A stretch of DNA of 12,834 nucleotides from Fibrobacter sp. UBA1313. GTDB lineage: Bacteria > Fibrobacterota > Fibrobacteria > Fibrobacterales > Fibrobacteraceae. Each line of letters starts with the position of its first letter. Within the stretch, counting starts at the first letter, position 1. A model generated the notes under the pieces. The model did no database searches and was not told where the DNA came from. It saw nothing but the letters and a program-made list of their open reading frames with translations. This document shows positions 4,882 to 12,471 of this stretch, piece after piece. Where the stretch lies: contig DBTP01000161.1 of assembly GCA_002307115.1 (NCBI GenBank), positions 1-12,834 on the forward strand, written 5' to 3'. The position numbers and the translations under genes are program-made.

Positions 4882-6117
4882 ATGGAAGATGTTGTTGTAA
4901 CAGGAATGGGATGTGTGAGCTCTTTGGGGAATTCCCCCGATGAACTCTGGACAAATCTCCTTGCTGGCAAATCTGGTGTATCCAATATCATTCGCTTTGA
5001 TACGAGCGATTATGGAGTACACTTTGGTTCAGAAGTGAAAGTCTTTGACGCTTCGCCTTACTACAGCGAACGTGACGCTAAACGCTATTCCCGCAGCATC
5101 CAGTATGCTGTGCATGCTGCAGAAACAGCGTTAAAGAATGCAGGCATCGAAGATTCTCATTCCGTTGATATTACTCGTGCTGGTGTGATGATTGCTTCTG
5201 GTATCGGTGGCATGGACACTTATTATGAAACGTCCGTGGCGTTGGGCACTCGCGGTCCTCGTCGCGTTTCCCCGTTTTTTATTCCGATGGCCATTGTGAA
5301 CATGGTGCCGGGTGAAGTGGCGATTCGTATGGGCTGGATGGGACCAAACTGGGCTCCTGTCTCTGCTTGTGCTTCGTCTAACCACTCCATTATTTCTGCA
5401 GCAGATCAGATTCGTCTCGGTCGTGCAGACATTATGCTTGCAGGTGGTGCTGAAGAAGCCGTGTGCCCAGTCGGCCTTGGCGGTTTTGCAGCGATGAAGG
5501 CATTGAGCACGCGTAACGATTCTCCAGAAACGGCCTCGCGTCCGTTCGATGTGGATCGTGATGGGTTTGTGGTAGGTGAAGGTGCTGGCGTTCTCGTGCT
5601 CGAAAGTTTGAGTCACGCAAAGAAGCGCGGTGCGAAGATTCTTGCCCGTATCGCGGGTTCGGGTGTGAGTGCCGATGCTTATCACATCTCGGCTCCTCGT
5701 GAAGATGGTGCTGGCGTGGCTCTCGCTATTAATATGGCCATTAGGGATGCGCAGATTGATATTGCTCAAATTGGTTATGTGAACACTCACGGAACCTCCA
5801 CTCCTCGTGGCGATATCGCTGAATGCACTGCTGTTTACAAAGCCTTTGGTGGCAAGACCGATCACGTGAAAATTAATTCAACAAAGTCCATGGTGGGTCA
5901 CATGCTTGGAGCTGCTTCGGCCGTAGAAGCAATCGTCACCATCAAGTCTCTTGTGGAACAGAAAATTCACATGACGGCAAACGTATTCCACAAAGATCCC
6001 GAAATTCATTTCGATGTTTGTGATAAGGGTTCTGTGAACCAGTCTATGGAATATGCAATGTCCAATAGCTTTGGTTTCGGAGGACATAATAGCGTTGTTA
6101 TCTTTGGCAAAAACTAA
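4882..6117 (+). CDS. fabF: Beta-ketoacyl-ACP synthase II (FabF type)
   Basis: A 411-residue condensing enzyme that joins malonyl-ACP to acyl-ACP in fatty-acid chain extension. It spans the entire thiolase-fold family length (about 410). The catalytic set falls at the E. coli FabF positions: Cys163 in SACASSNHSI, His303 in NTHGTSTPRGD, Lys335 and His340 in NSTKSMVGHMLGAASAVEA. PFDVDRDGFVVGEGAG (221-236) and SNSFGFGGHNS (394-404) are further hallmarks. The elbow CASSNHS differs from the commoner CATS/CATG forms, so a specialised chain length or a secondary-metabolite role is possible. The ATG has an AAGGA ribosome site 9 nt upstream. No acpP, fabD or fabG is adjacent; the next gene encodes a DUF2279 protein and is translationally coupled. 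Confidence 0.92.
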   Translation: MEDVVVTGMGCVSSLGNSPDELWTNLLAGKSGVSNIIRFDTSDYGVHFGSEVKVFDASPYYSERDAKRYSRSIQYAVHAAETALKNAGIEDSHSVDITRAGVMIASGIGGMDTYYETSVALGTRGPRRVSPFFIPMAIVNMVPGEVAIRMGWMGPNWAPVSACASSNHSIISAADQIRLGRADIMLAGGAEEAVCPVGLGGFAAMKALSTRNDSPETASRPFDVDRDGFVVGEGAGVLVLESLSHAKKRGAKILARIAGSGVSADAYHISAPREDGAGVALAINMAIRDAQIDIAQIGYVNTHGTSTPRGDIAECTAVYKAFGGKTDHVKINSTKSMVGHMLGAASAVEAIVTIKSLVEQKIHMTANVFHKDPEIHFDVCDKGSVNQSMEYAMSNSFGFGGHNSVVIFGKN

Positions 6118-6125
6118 GGATAACG

Positions 6126-7085
6126 GTGTTTGTTAATCTAAGTCGGATTTTCGGTACTTTACTGGTGGTTACCACGCTTGTGTGCGCTTCAGTGGATACC
6201 GTGGACTCTGCGGAACAGGTCGCGTCAGAAAAAAACTGGCGCGATCTTTCTTTTGATTACCGGAGTGAAGATCCCGGTTCTGATTCAGTTCAAGATTTTT
6301 CTGCGCTTCGTTTTGCTGGTGTAGCCTCGTTGACTGCGGGAGCTTTTGGCGTTGCTTATTTGTTTGTGTTTGAGAAGGGGTGGTGGGATGAGCAAGGCTC
6401 TGAATTTCATTTTGAAAACGATTTTGATTATGCCTTGAATTTGGACAAGGCTGGTCATTTTTTTTCCGGGATTCTTTTAGGAGAAGGCTTCTATCAGGGT
6501 TATCACTGGGCGGGGATTTCTGAATTTCAGTCTTATTTGTTGGCAGGGGTTTCCACCTCGCTCACCCATGTAGCGATTGATGTGAAAGATGGTTTTTCTC
6601 CAGAATGGGGATTCAGTATTTTTGATGTGATGTCAGGAACTTTGGGGGGCTTTTACCCCATGGCAAAGCGTTATGTTCCGGTCTTCAATTACTTTGATAT
6701 CAAGTGGAGTTATTGGAAAAACAGCGATGCTTATTATAAACAGAGCGATACGGATGTTTTTACGGACGATTATGTGAATGAAACATTCTGGCTTTCGCTC
6801 AAGGTTCATCGGATGTTGCCCCGTGCGGCGCGTCCTTACTGGCCGGGATGGCTTGCGATTGCAGGTGGCTGGAGCATTGATGATGGTGTTTTTGTCGAAG
6901 GCCCAGGGAAAGGACATCATGAATTTTATATCGCTTTGGACTATGATTTTGAAGGCATCTTTCAACCGAAAGAACGTTGGGCTCGCGATTTGGTACGATT
7001 CCTCAACTATTTCAAACTCCCTGCTCCTACGATACAAGTCTATCCAGACGTTCGATTCTTTTTAGGATATCCGATCAAATTTTAG
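6126..7085 (+). CDS. DUF2279 family envelope protein with signal peptide
   Basis: A 319-residue protein of unknown function. The GTG at 6126 is preferred because AAGGA at 6116-6120, overlapping the fabF stop, lies 5 nt upstream. Residues 1-29 look like a signal peptide, with a likely cut after VDSA. The DUF2279 core follows: DKAGHF at 107-112, then DVKDGFSPEWGFSIFDVMSG at 152-171. This order of a DK..HF block and a later acidic/aromatic block with a final Asp recalls VanZ-like membrane proteins, but that link is my inference. Hydrophobic stretches at about 61-82, 112-125 and 134-150 may be membrane segments. The C-terminal third is rich in alternating aromatic strands and ends in Phe (YPIKF), as outer-membrane beta-barrel proteins do. 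The 8-bp gap indicates one operon with the fabF-like gene. Confidence 0.75.
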   Translation: MFVNLSRIFGTLLVVTTLVCASVDTVDSAEQVASEKNWRDLSFDYRSEDPGSDSVQDFSALRFAGVASLTAGAFGVAYLFVFEKGWWDEQGSEFHFENDFDYALNLDKAGHFFSGILLGEGFYQGYHWAGISEFQSYLLAGVSTSLTHVAIDVKDGFSPEWGFSIFDVMSGTLGGFYPMAKRYVPVFNYFDIKWSYWKNSDAYYKQSDTDVFTDDYVNETFWLSLKVHRMLPRAARPYWPGWLAIAGGWSIDDGVFVEGPGKGHHEFYIALDYDFEGIFQPKERWARDLVRFLNYFKLPAPTIQVYPDVRFFLGYPIKF

Positions 7086-7172
7086 AGCCCTTAAAATATC
7101 TCCGCCATTTTTCCTGCTTTTCAAATTTGCGCACACTAATATATACGTTCCAAATTTTAGAATGCTTCCCTT

Positions 7173-7200
7173 TTGTCGCGAAGCCCTGTTCTGCTAGAAT
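7173..7200 (+). promoter_or_regulatory. Orphan sigma-70 type promoter pattern with no gene after it
   Basis: TTGTCG (7173-7178), a 16-bp spacer and TAGAAT (7195-7200) make a good promoter-like pair pointing rightward from the 135-bp gap between the convergent DUF2279 and pgpA genes. Transcription would begin near 7207 and run antisense into pgpA. No gene, tRNA or obvious small RNA terminator follows in that direction. It may be a relic of a lost gene, an antisense promoter or chance. Confidence 0.3.
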
Positions 7201-7207
7201 GGGGCCG

Positions 7208-7232
7208 TTTAATTTTGACATTATAAATTAAA
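7208..7232. repeat. A/T-only inverted repeat across the pgpA stop codon
   Basis: TTTAATTT (7208-7215) and AAATTAAA (7225-7232) are perfect 8-bp arms with a 9-nt centre, covering the end of pgpA. There is no GC pair and no clear U-run, so it is a poor intrinsic terminator; it may be only low-complexity AT sequence. Confidence 0.3.
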
Positions 7233-7712
7233 AAGCTTACAAATCACTAGCAAAATCAAGGCTACATAGGCTCCACCGAGAAGATCATCTGCCATGACAC
7301 CCCAAGCTCCTGGGAGTTTTTCAAGTTGATGAATTCCGAGAGGCTTAAGAATATCAAAGAAACGAAACAAGCCAAAACCTAATAGAATAAGCCATGGATA
7401 GGTGATGAGAGAGGCTGGCGCAATGAATGCAAATGCAAACCATTGCCCGCTCACTTCGTCGATGACAACCCAACCAGGATCATCGGAACCTGTGTCTTTA
7501 AGCACTTTGGCAACGAATGGAATGCCTATAAAAAAGACAAGTAATGCGAGTAAAGCAAAGCAACCTTGGAAACTCACCATGGCAATCGGGTAAGCAAGAA
7601 CCGCAGCTACAAAACTTCCAGCGGTTCCTGGGGCTTTGGGGCTCATTCCAGAACCACCAAACGTGGTGACGAGAAGTGTTAATTTGTCTGTTTTTTTGAA
7701 AATAGGATTCAT
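7221..7712 (-). CDS. pgpA: Phosphatidylglycerophosphatase A
   Basis: Inner-membrane phosphatase that converts phosphatidylglycerol phosphate to phosphatidylglycerol. It is 163 residues, near the usual 160-170. The three PgpA blocks are present: TTFGGSGMSPKAPGTAGS at 16-33, DDPGWVVIDEVSGQW at 77-91 with the acidic metal-binding residues, and FRFFDILKPLGI...GVMADDLLGG at 116-147. Hydrophobic segments lie at about 34-47, 51-70, 91-115 and 146-161. The ATG at 7710-7712 lies 5 bp after the alr stop with only a weak ribosome site, so translation likely depends on alr. Its product, phosphatidylglycerol, is the lipid donor for Lgt, encoded elsewhere in this window. Confidence 0.95.
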   Translation of the reverse strand: MNPIFKKTDKLTLLVTTFGGSGMSPKAPGTAGSFVAAVLAYPIAMVSFQGCFALLALLVFFIGIPFVAKVLKDTGSDDPGWVVIDEVSGQWFAFAFIAPASLITYPWLILLGFGLFRFFDILKPLGIHQLEKLPGAWGVMADDLLGGAYVALILLVICKLFNL

Positions 7713-7717
7713 ACAAA

Positions 7718-8944
7718 TTAAGCACGGTAAGGGAATTCTTTGAATTCTGGAATCTTAAATTCCGCTTTGAGATCATCCCAGCGCAATAATCGGTGCTTCC
7801 AATAATATTTGCGATAAAGGCGACGGGCAACGCGACTGGTGATTTCGTAGGGGATCGTATGATGCTCTTCGGCAAGGGCTTCCATGGAAATGCGCGGATC
7901 TGCTTCTCCGTTGACCACTTCTACCGTTTCTCCAATTTGCACATCGGGAATGAGACTCACATCGACCATCGTTGCATCCATACAAACTCGCCCAAGAATG
8001 GGGCAGAGTTGATTGCGAATGAGTACAAATCCTTTATTATATTCTCCGCGGAGATATCCATCTCCATAACCAATGGCGACTGCCGCCACTTTCGTCGGTT
8101 GCTGTGCCACCCAGTATTGGCCGTAAGAAACGCCTTCGCCCGCGGGAACTTCGTGAATGGTGCGAATGGTTGCTTTAATCTTCATGAGAGGCTTGATTGG
8201 CCAAGGAGCAGGATAGGTCCCCATGGGATTATAGCCATATAATGCGAGTCCTGGGCGAACCATATCAAAATGACTTTCCGGGTGCAGAAGGGTGCCTGCG
8301 GAACTCGAACAATGACAAATGGCGGGTTTGATTCCATCGACAGCAAGAACGTTTACCAAACGGGTGAATCGATCGATTTGTTTTTCTGTGTTGGGGTTGC
8401 CTGCCATATCCGCGGTGGCAAGATGCGTGTACATTCCTTCGATTTCCAAATTTTTAAGGGAAAGAATCGCTCGAATGGTATCAAAGTCATCAGCCCGAAC
8501 TCCGTAGCGGTGCATTCCTGTATCGATTTTCAGATGCGCTTTTGCTTTCACTCCCACGGTGTGGAGATATTCGTCAAAATTTCTAGCGGTATGCATATCC
8601 GAAATGGTGGCGGTCAGTTTGAACTCAATAAGGTACGGAAAATCGGCGGGAATGCAGGGACCCAAAATAAGAATTGGAATTTGAACTCCATATTGGCGGA
8701 GCAAAATCGCTTCTGTCATGTGGGCAACGCCCAAGAAATCAACGTTTGATGCTTCTGCAGCAAAGGCGCAGGCGAGAGAGCCATGACCATAGGAATCTGC
8801 TTTTACGGGCAAAAGAATTTTGGTCTTGGGGGGAATCATGCTGCGAATAAATTCAATATTGTCGTGAAGAGCATCCAAATTAATTTCGATCCAATTGGGA
8901 TGTGTTACTTTCGACATGTCAGGAATATTTTTAGTCAAATTCAT
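7718..8944 (-). CDS. alr: Alanine racemase
   Basis: PLP enzyme that interconverts L- and D-alanine, supplying D-Ala for peptidoglycan. The 408 residues include the TIM-barrel start with the PLP lysine at 48 in LPVKADSYGHG (usual form VKANAYGHG), MHRYGV at 144-149, MVRPGLALYG at 228-237, the catalytic Tyr274 in GVSYGQYW, and the RVCMDATMVDV block at 319-329. It is slightly longer than the typical 360-380 because of an extension at the N-terminus (about 15 residues) and a basic/aromatic tail after about 380. The ATG at 8942-8944 has GGGA 5 nt upstream and a promoter-like pair just before it. pgpA follows after 5 bp. Confidence 0.97.
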   Translation of the reverse strand: MNLTKNIPDMSKVTHPNWIEINLDALHDNIEFIRSMIPPKTKILLPVKADSYGHGSLACAFAAEASNVDFLGVAHMTEAILLRQYGVQIPILILGPCIPADFPYLIEFKLTATISDMHTARNFDEYLHTVGVKAKAHLKIDTGMHRYGVRADDFDTIRAILSLKNLEIEGMYTHLATADMAGNPNTEKQIDRFTRLVNVLAVDGIKPAICHCSSSAGTLLHPESHFDMVRPGLALYGYNPMGTYPAPWPIKPLMKIKATIRTIHEVPAGEGVSYGQYWVAQQPTKVAAVAIGYGDGYLRGEYNKGFVLIRNQLCPILGRVCMDATMVDVSLIPDVQIGETVEVVNGEADPRISMEALAEEHHTIPYEITSRVARRLYRKYYWKHRLLRWDDLKAEFKIPEFKEFPYRA

Positions 8945-8968
8945 AGTATCCCAAAATATAGATTTTGA

Positions 8969-8997
8969 TTTGTATGCTAGCCTTTATTTTTTCTCAA
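8969..8997 (-). promoter_or_regulatory. Candidate promoter of alr-pgpA
   Basis: On the minus strand TTGAGA (8997-8992), a 17-bp spacer and TACAAA (8974-8969) fit the generic sigma-70 pattern, with five of six bases right in the -35. The start would be near 8962, leaving a leader of about 18 nt before the alr ATG. Confidence 0.45.
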
Positions 8998-9048
8998 ATT
9001 CTATTTAACACGTTGTAAAATAAAGCGTTATGAATATCTTGATAAAAG

Positions 9049-9078
9049 AAAAGTCCCGTGATCACTCACAGGACTTTT
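9049..9078 (-). terminator. Intrinsic terminator after asd
   Basis: AAAAGTCC (9049-9056) pairs with GGACTTTT (9071-9078); inside, GTGA (9058-9061) pairs with TCAC (9066-9069) around a TCAC loop, with one C/A mismatch. Read on the minus strand the hairpin ends in TTTTCTTTT, a good U-run, 23 bp after the asd stop. The arms give a U-run on the plus strand as well, so it could also stop transcription from the left, but no plus-strand gene precedes it closely. Confidence 0.88.
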
Positions 9079-9100
9079 GAATTTAATAACTTGAGTTGAC

Positions 9101-10126
9101 TTAAAGAAGTTCTGCGATTTGTATTGCGTTGAGGGCTGCACCCTTACGAATTTGATCGCCCACCACCCATATATCGAAGGTGTTTTCTTGGGAAAGATCT
9201 TCGCGGATACGACCGACGAACACCGGATCTTTTCCGCTCACATCAATAGGCATTGGCCAGCGATTATTAGCGGGGTCTTCCAAAATGACAACGTTCGGAG
9301 CCTTGGAAAGGACCGCGTAGATTTCTTCTACGGAAGTCTTTTTCTTGAACTGAACATTGATTGCTTCGGAATGGGCACGGAGCACAGGAACGCGAACGCA
9401 AGTTGGTGCGACACGAATGGCGTCATCGTGGAAAATTTTGCGGGTCTCCACCACCATTTTCCATTCTTCTTCACAGTAACCCTTAGGAGCCTTCACCTTG
9501 GCCTTTGCTTCGGTTCCATCGTTGAATGGAGCGTTGTGTGGGAAAAGGTTGAATGCATACTGGTAGGGGAACACGGTACGATTGAATTCATTGCCTTCGA
9601 CAACGGCGACACTTTCACGGGCGAGTTCGTCCATGGCGCGGGCCCCTGCTCCAGAAGCTGCTTGGTAGGTGGCCACTGTGACACGTTGAAGGCCGAAAGC
9701 CTTGTACAACGGGAACAATGGGAGCGACATAATAATGGTCGTGCAGTTCGGGTTTGCAATGATACCCTTATTTTTTTTGATGTCTTCTGGGTTCACTTCT
9801 GGGACTACCAAAGGAACGTTCGGATCCATACGGAAATAACTGGTGTTGTCAATGACGATGGCCCCCGCTTTTACTGCGGAAGGAACAAATTCTTTGGAAA
9901 TAGATCCACCCGCAGAAGACAAGACAATATCAATACCCTTAAAAGAGTCGTGAGTCAATTCTTCGATAGTTAATTCTTTGCCATTAAACGTTTGTTTTTT
10001 CCCAGCACTGTTTTTGGAAGCGAGGAGCTTCAGTGAATCCATTGGGAATTTACGTTGAGCAAGAATCGAGAGGAGTTCTTGTCCGACTGCGCCGGTAGCA
10101 CCGACGATGGCTACGTTACGACTCAT
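9101..10126 (-). CDS. asd: Aspartate-semialdehyde dehydrogenase
   Basis: Reduces aspartyl phosphate to aspartate semialdehyde with NADPH, the branch point to lysine/diaminopimelate, threonine and methionine. With the start chosen here it is 341 residues, typical for the family. Features: Rossmann motif VAIVGATGAVGQE (5-17), the nucleophile Cys128 in NPNCTT (125-130), YQAASGAGA (154-162), and the acid/base His252 in LRAHSEA. The ATG at 10124-10126 is preferred because AAAGG lies 8 nt upstream and the Rossmann strand begins at once; a GTG at 10163-10165 overlaps the preceding stop and would add 13 residues with no family likeness. It is the last gene of the ssb-hypothetical-asd group, ending at a strong terminator. 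Confidence 0.97.
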   Translation of the reverse strand: MSRNVAIVGATGAVGQELLSILAQRKFPMDSLKLLASKNSAGKKQTFNGKELTIEELTHDSFKGIDIVLSSAGGSISKEFVPSAVKAGAIVIDNTSYFRMDPNVPLVVPEVNPEDIKKNKGIIANPNCTTIIMSLPLFPLYKAFGLQRVTVATYQAASGAGARAMDELARESVAVVEGNEFNRTVFPYQYAFNLFPHNAPFNDGTEAKAKVKAPKGYCEEEWKMVVETRKIFHDDAIRVAPTCVRVPVLRAHSEAINVQFKKKTSVEEIYAVLSKAPNVVILEDPANNRWPMPIDVSGKDPVFVGRIREDLSQENTFDIWVVGDQIRKGAALNAIQIAELL

Positions 10127-10161
10127 AGGTTTAACCTTTTGGTTGTTGTGAGTAGAATTAA

Positions 10162-10827
10162 TCACGGATTGAGAGCTTTGAGACCTTCTTGGAAGTTTTC
10201 CAAGGTTTTCTTTGCGATCATTGCCTGTTTGAGGTACTGTTCGCGTTGTGAATCTTTCTGGCTTTCATCTTCCATAGTGGTGTACGCGTGCAGAGAATAC
10301 CCCGCCAGGCGGAGATTTTCTGTGGCGTGAACCAGTTGTGCGTGCAACTCGCTTACGCTGCGAGGGTGGAAGAGCCCCATCGCTTGTTGATTCACTTTTG
10401 CAGTTTGATTCCGTAAACTCAAAGCTTTGCGTTCTGCATCTTCACGATCAGATTCAGAGGCTTCAAAAGGAATCGCTTCAAAGGCTTGAATGGCTTCAAT
10501 ATTGTCTAAGGCATCTGCAAGAATTTTTTCGGCTGCTGGAGCGTAGACATCTAAAGAATTGATACCCTTGGTAACAGTGGAGTTGGTTGTCGTAGTCGAG
10601 GATGCACTTTGTTGAATAGCAGCAGTCCCTTGACTTTCTGGCGTCATGAGGGCTTGATAATCACTCACTTTCAGATAGGTGAAGAATACTGCAGCAATAA
10701 AAATCACCGTAGTCGCAATACCGCTTAAAGAAAGACGAATGGCTCCGCGAGCATTCACTGTTTGCACCAACGCTAAAAGTCCAATGCACCAGAGAATCGC
10801 GAGATTTACTAAATCAAAACTTTGCAT
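10162..10827 (-). CDS. Hypothetical membrane-anchored helical protein
   Basis: A 221-residue protein I do not recognise. Two hydrophobic segments at about 7-23 and 33-52 form a hairpin-like anchor separated by a short basic loop (NARGAIR). A Ser/Thr/Gln-rich linker spans about 65-87, including a run of Thr. The rest (about 90-221) is mostly charged and helical, with possible coiled-coil stretches (residues 125-150 and 185-215) and no Cys or obvious catalytic motif. It sits 8 bp after ssb and 35 bp before asd on the same strand, so it is probably co-transcribed; its ribosome site is weak, suggesting coupling to ssb. The composition matches the neighbours. No function is assigned. Confidence 0.8.
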   Translation of the reverse strand: MQSFDLVNLAILWCIGLLALVQTVNARGAIRLSLSGIATTVIFIAAVFFTYLKVSDYQALMTPESQGTAAIQQSASSTTTTNSTVTKGINSLDVYAPAAEKILADALDNIEAIQAFEAIPFEASESDREDAERKALSLRNQTAKVNQQAMGLFHPRSVSELHAQLVHATENLRLAGYSLHAYTTMEDESQKDSQREQYLKQAMIAKKTLENFQEGLKALNP

Positions 10828-10835
10828 ACGGCGAC

Positions 10836-11318
10836 TTAGAACGGAAGATCATCTTCTGCTTCTGCGGCAGGAGGATTGTCATAACCACCTGCGACGTTAT
10901 TATCGAAGGCAGGTCGGCTATAAGAGGAACTTTGATTGCCAGAAGCACTTGCAGGATAGGAAGATCCCCCCTGTCCTTGGCTACGAGGCGTCAACAATTG
11001 GAACGTATCCATGTTGATGTCTGTTGCATAACGTTTTTGCCCGGTGGCCTGATCATCCCAGCTACGATAGGTGAGAGTGCCTTCCACGAAAAGACTCATC
11101 CCTTTGCGAACGTTGAGAGTTTCAACGATATCTGCAATTTTACCCCAGCCAACGATGTTATGCCAATCGGTCATTTCACGAGGTTCACCACTCGCATCGC
11201 GGAAACGGCGAGACGTGGCGAGAGAAAAGGACACCTTCTTTTTGCCAGTTGGGGTCACCCGTATTTCAGGATCTTTGCCAATATTTCCGATCAACATCAC
11301 TTTGTTTAGATAAGCCAT
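10836..11318 (-). CDS. ssb: Single-stranded DNA-binding protein
   Basis: Binds ssDNA in replication, repair and recombination. At 160 residues it has the usual length. The OB-fold occupies about 1-110, opening MAYLNKVMLIGNIGKDPEIR and including TDWHNIVGWGK (50-60) and the KGMSLFVEGTLTYRSWDD strand region (72-89). A Gly/Ser/Gln-rich linker follows (about 112-145), and the conserved acidic tip EDDLPF ends the protein, the docking site for partner proteins. An AGGA ribosome site lies 9 nt before the ATG and overlaps a 12-bp palindrome. It leads the ssb-hypothetical-asd group and is divergent from the namZ-like gene with 55 bp between. Confidence 0.98.
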   Translation of the reverse strand: MAYLNKVMLIGNIGKDPEIRVTPTGKKKVSFSLATSRRFRDASGEPREMTDWHNIVGWGKIADIVETLNVRKGMSLFVEGTLTYRSWDDQATGQKRYATDINMDTFQLLTPRSQGQGGSSYPASASGNQSSSYSRPAFDNNVAGGYDNPPAAEAEDDLPF

Positions 11319-11329
11319 AAAACAACGTC

Positions 11330-11341
11330 CTACAATTGTAG
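11330..11341. repeat. Perfect 12-bp palindrome in the ssb leader
   Basis: CTACAATTGTAG is fully self-complementary and lies 12 nt before the ssb start, covering part of its AGGA ribosome site. It sits in the only shared control region of ssb and the divergent namZ-like gene. It does not match the SOS (LexA) boxes I know. It may be an operator or chance in AT-rich sequence. Confidence 0.35.
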
Positions 11342-11373
11342 TTAGATTTGGTTCAAAAAGATAGAAAAAAAAG

Positions 11374-12471
11374 ATGGTAAAACTAGCGATTTCTCATTTT
11401 CAAGACGCCTTCCCAGAGGTTCTTCGTGGTTGCCGTTTAGGGGCCGTTCTGCATCCCGCTTCTGTGGATGCTAATTACCACTACACTTTGGAAACCTTGA
11501 TGTCCTTCAATGGCACTTTGTTTGAATTGGCGGCCTTATATGGTCCTCAACACGGCATTAAAGGGCACACTCAAGACAATATGATTGAGTGGGACGGTTA
11601 TACCGATAAAGAGTTGGGAATACCTGTCTATAGCCTTTATGGGGATCACCGCGAGCCTTCCCCTGAGATGCTTCAGAATATTGACGCTTTGTTTGTGGAT
11701 TTACAAGATGTGGGCGCTCGGTATTATACGTTTATTTGGACGCTTTACCTGTGTATGCGTGCGTGCGAAAAGAAGGGAATTCCGGTGGTGGTCCATGACC
11801 GACCCAATCCGATTGGGTGCCATAAGGTGGAAGGCCCTATTTTGGACCTTGAATATTCAAGTTTTGTGGGACTTCATTCGATTCCAGTCCGCCACGGTAA
11901 GACGATCGGCGAATTGGCTCGTCTTTTCAAAATGGAATGTTTTCCTAAGTGTGATCTCTATGTGATGGAAATGGATGGCTACAAAAAAGAGATGTGGTTT
12001 GATCAAACGGGACTTCCGTGGATTATGCCTTCCCCCAACATGCCAACCTTAGATACCGCGATTGTGTACCCGGGGATGTGTCTTTTTGAAGCGACGAATG
12101 TGAGTGAAGGTCGAGGAACCACGCGACCGTTTGAAATTTTTGGTGCTCCATTTATCAATGCTCCAGAGCTTTGCACTTATATGAATCGATTGAATCTTCC
12201 CGGCGTGTATTTCAGAGAAAATTATTTTCAGCCGACCTTCCATAAGGGAGCTGGGCAAATTTGTGGTGGCGCTCAGATTCATGTACTGGATCGCGAAGTC
12301 TTTGATTCCTTTGAGATGGCGGTTCAGATTCTCAAGTACCTTTTCAATCGTTATCCGAATGACTTTGCTTGGAAAGAGCCTCCGTATGAATATGAATTTC
12401 ACAAACTTCCCATCGATATTTTGTTGGGTAGCGGAACGTTCCGCAAACAATTTATCGAAACCGCGCTCTAA
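11374..12471 (+). CDS. namZ: DUF1343 protein, exo-beta-N-acetylmuramidase (NamZ/GH171) homologue
   Basis: Members of DUF1343 (PF07075) include NamZ, which releases N-acetylmuramic acid from the non-reducing end of peptidoglycan fragments. Hallmarks here: YGPQHGIKGHTQDNMI (56-71), LPVYSLYG-type GIPVYSLYG (82-90), DLQDVGARYYTF (109-120), HDRPNPIG (141-148), VRHGKTIGELA (172-182), LPWIMPSPNMPT (214-225) and EATNVSEGRGTTRPFE (239-254). The QHG block replaces the commoner EHG and marks a subfamily. The 365 residues lack a signal peptide, unlike secreted homologues, so it is probably cytoplasmic. The C-terminus stops soon after KLPIDILLGSG, about 30 residues before the usual end. The start has an A-rich leader but no clear ribosome site. 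A nucleotidyltransferase gene follows without a gap. The family is firm; activity is inferred. Confidence 0.85.
   Translation: MVKLAISHFQDAFPEVLRGCRLGAVLHPASVDANYHYTLETLMSFNGTLFELAALYGPQHGIKGHTQDNMIEWDGYTDKELGIPVYSLYGDHREPSPEMLQNIDALFVDLQDVGARYYTFIWTLYLCMRACEKKGIPVVVHDRPNPIGCHKVEGPILDLEYSSFVGLHSIPVRHGKTIGELARLFKMECFPKCDLYVMEMDGYKKEMWFDQTGLPWIMPSPNMPTLDTAIVYPGMCLFEATNVSEGRGTTRPFEIFGAPFINAPELCTYMNRLNLPGVYFRENYFQPTFHKGAGQICGGAQIHVLDREVFDSFEMAVQILKYLFNRYPNDFAWKEPPYEYEFHKLPIDILLGSGTFRKQFIETAL

Noticed and set aside
5131..5865. Long open frame antisense to the fabF-like gene (244 codons)
   Set aside because: It lies entirely within a gene with full catalytic motifs, its product is a His/Thr/Arg-rich string typical of antisense translation, and it has no ribosome site or known motif.
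8270..8749. Open frame antisense to alr (159 codons)
   Set aside because: Fully contained in alr, whose catalytic blocks are intact; no ribosome site or family likeness.
9119..9973. Long open frame antisense to asd (284 codons)
   Set aside because: Complete overlap with asd and a Cys/His/Phe-rich product without motifs; best explained by codon bias of asd.
10127..10165. GTG start adding 13 residues to Asd
   Set aside because: The added residues have no family likeness, while the ATG at 10126 has an AAAGG ribosome site and begins directly with the Rossmann strand.
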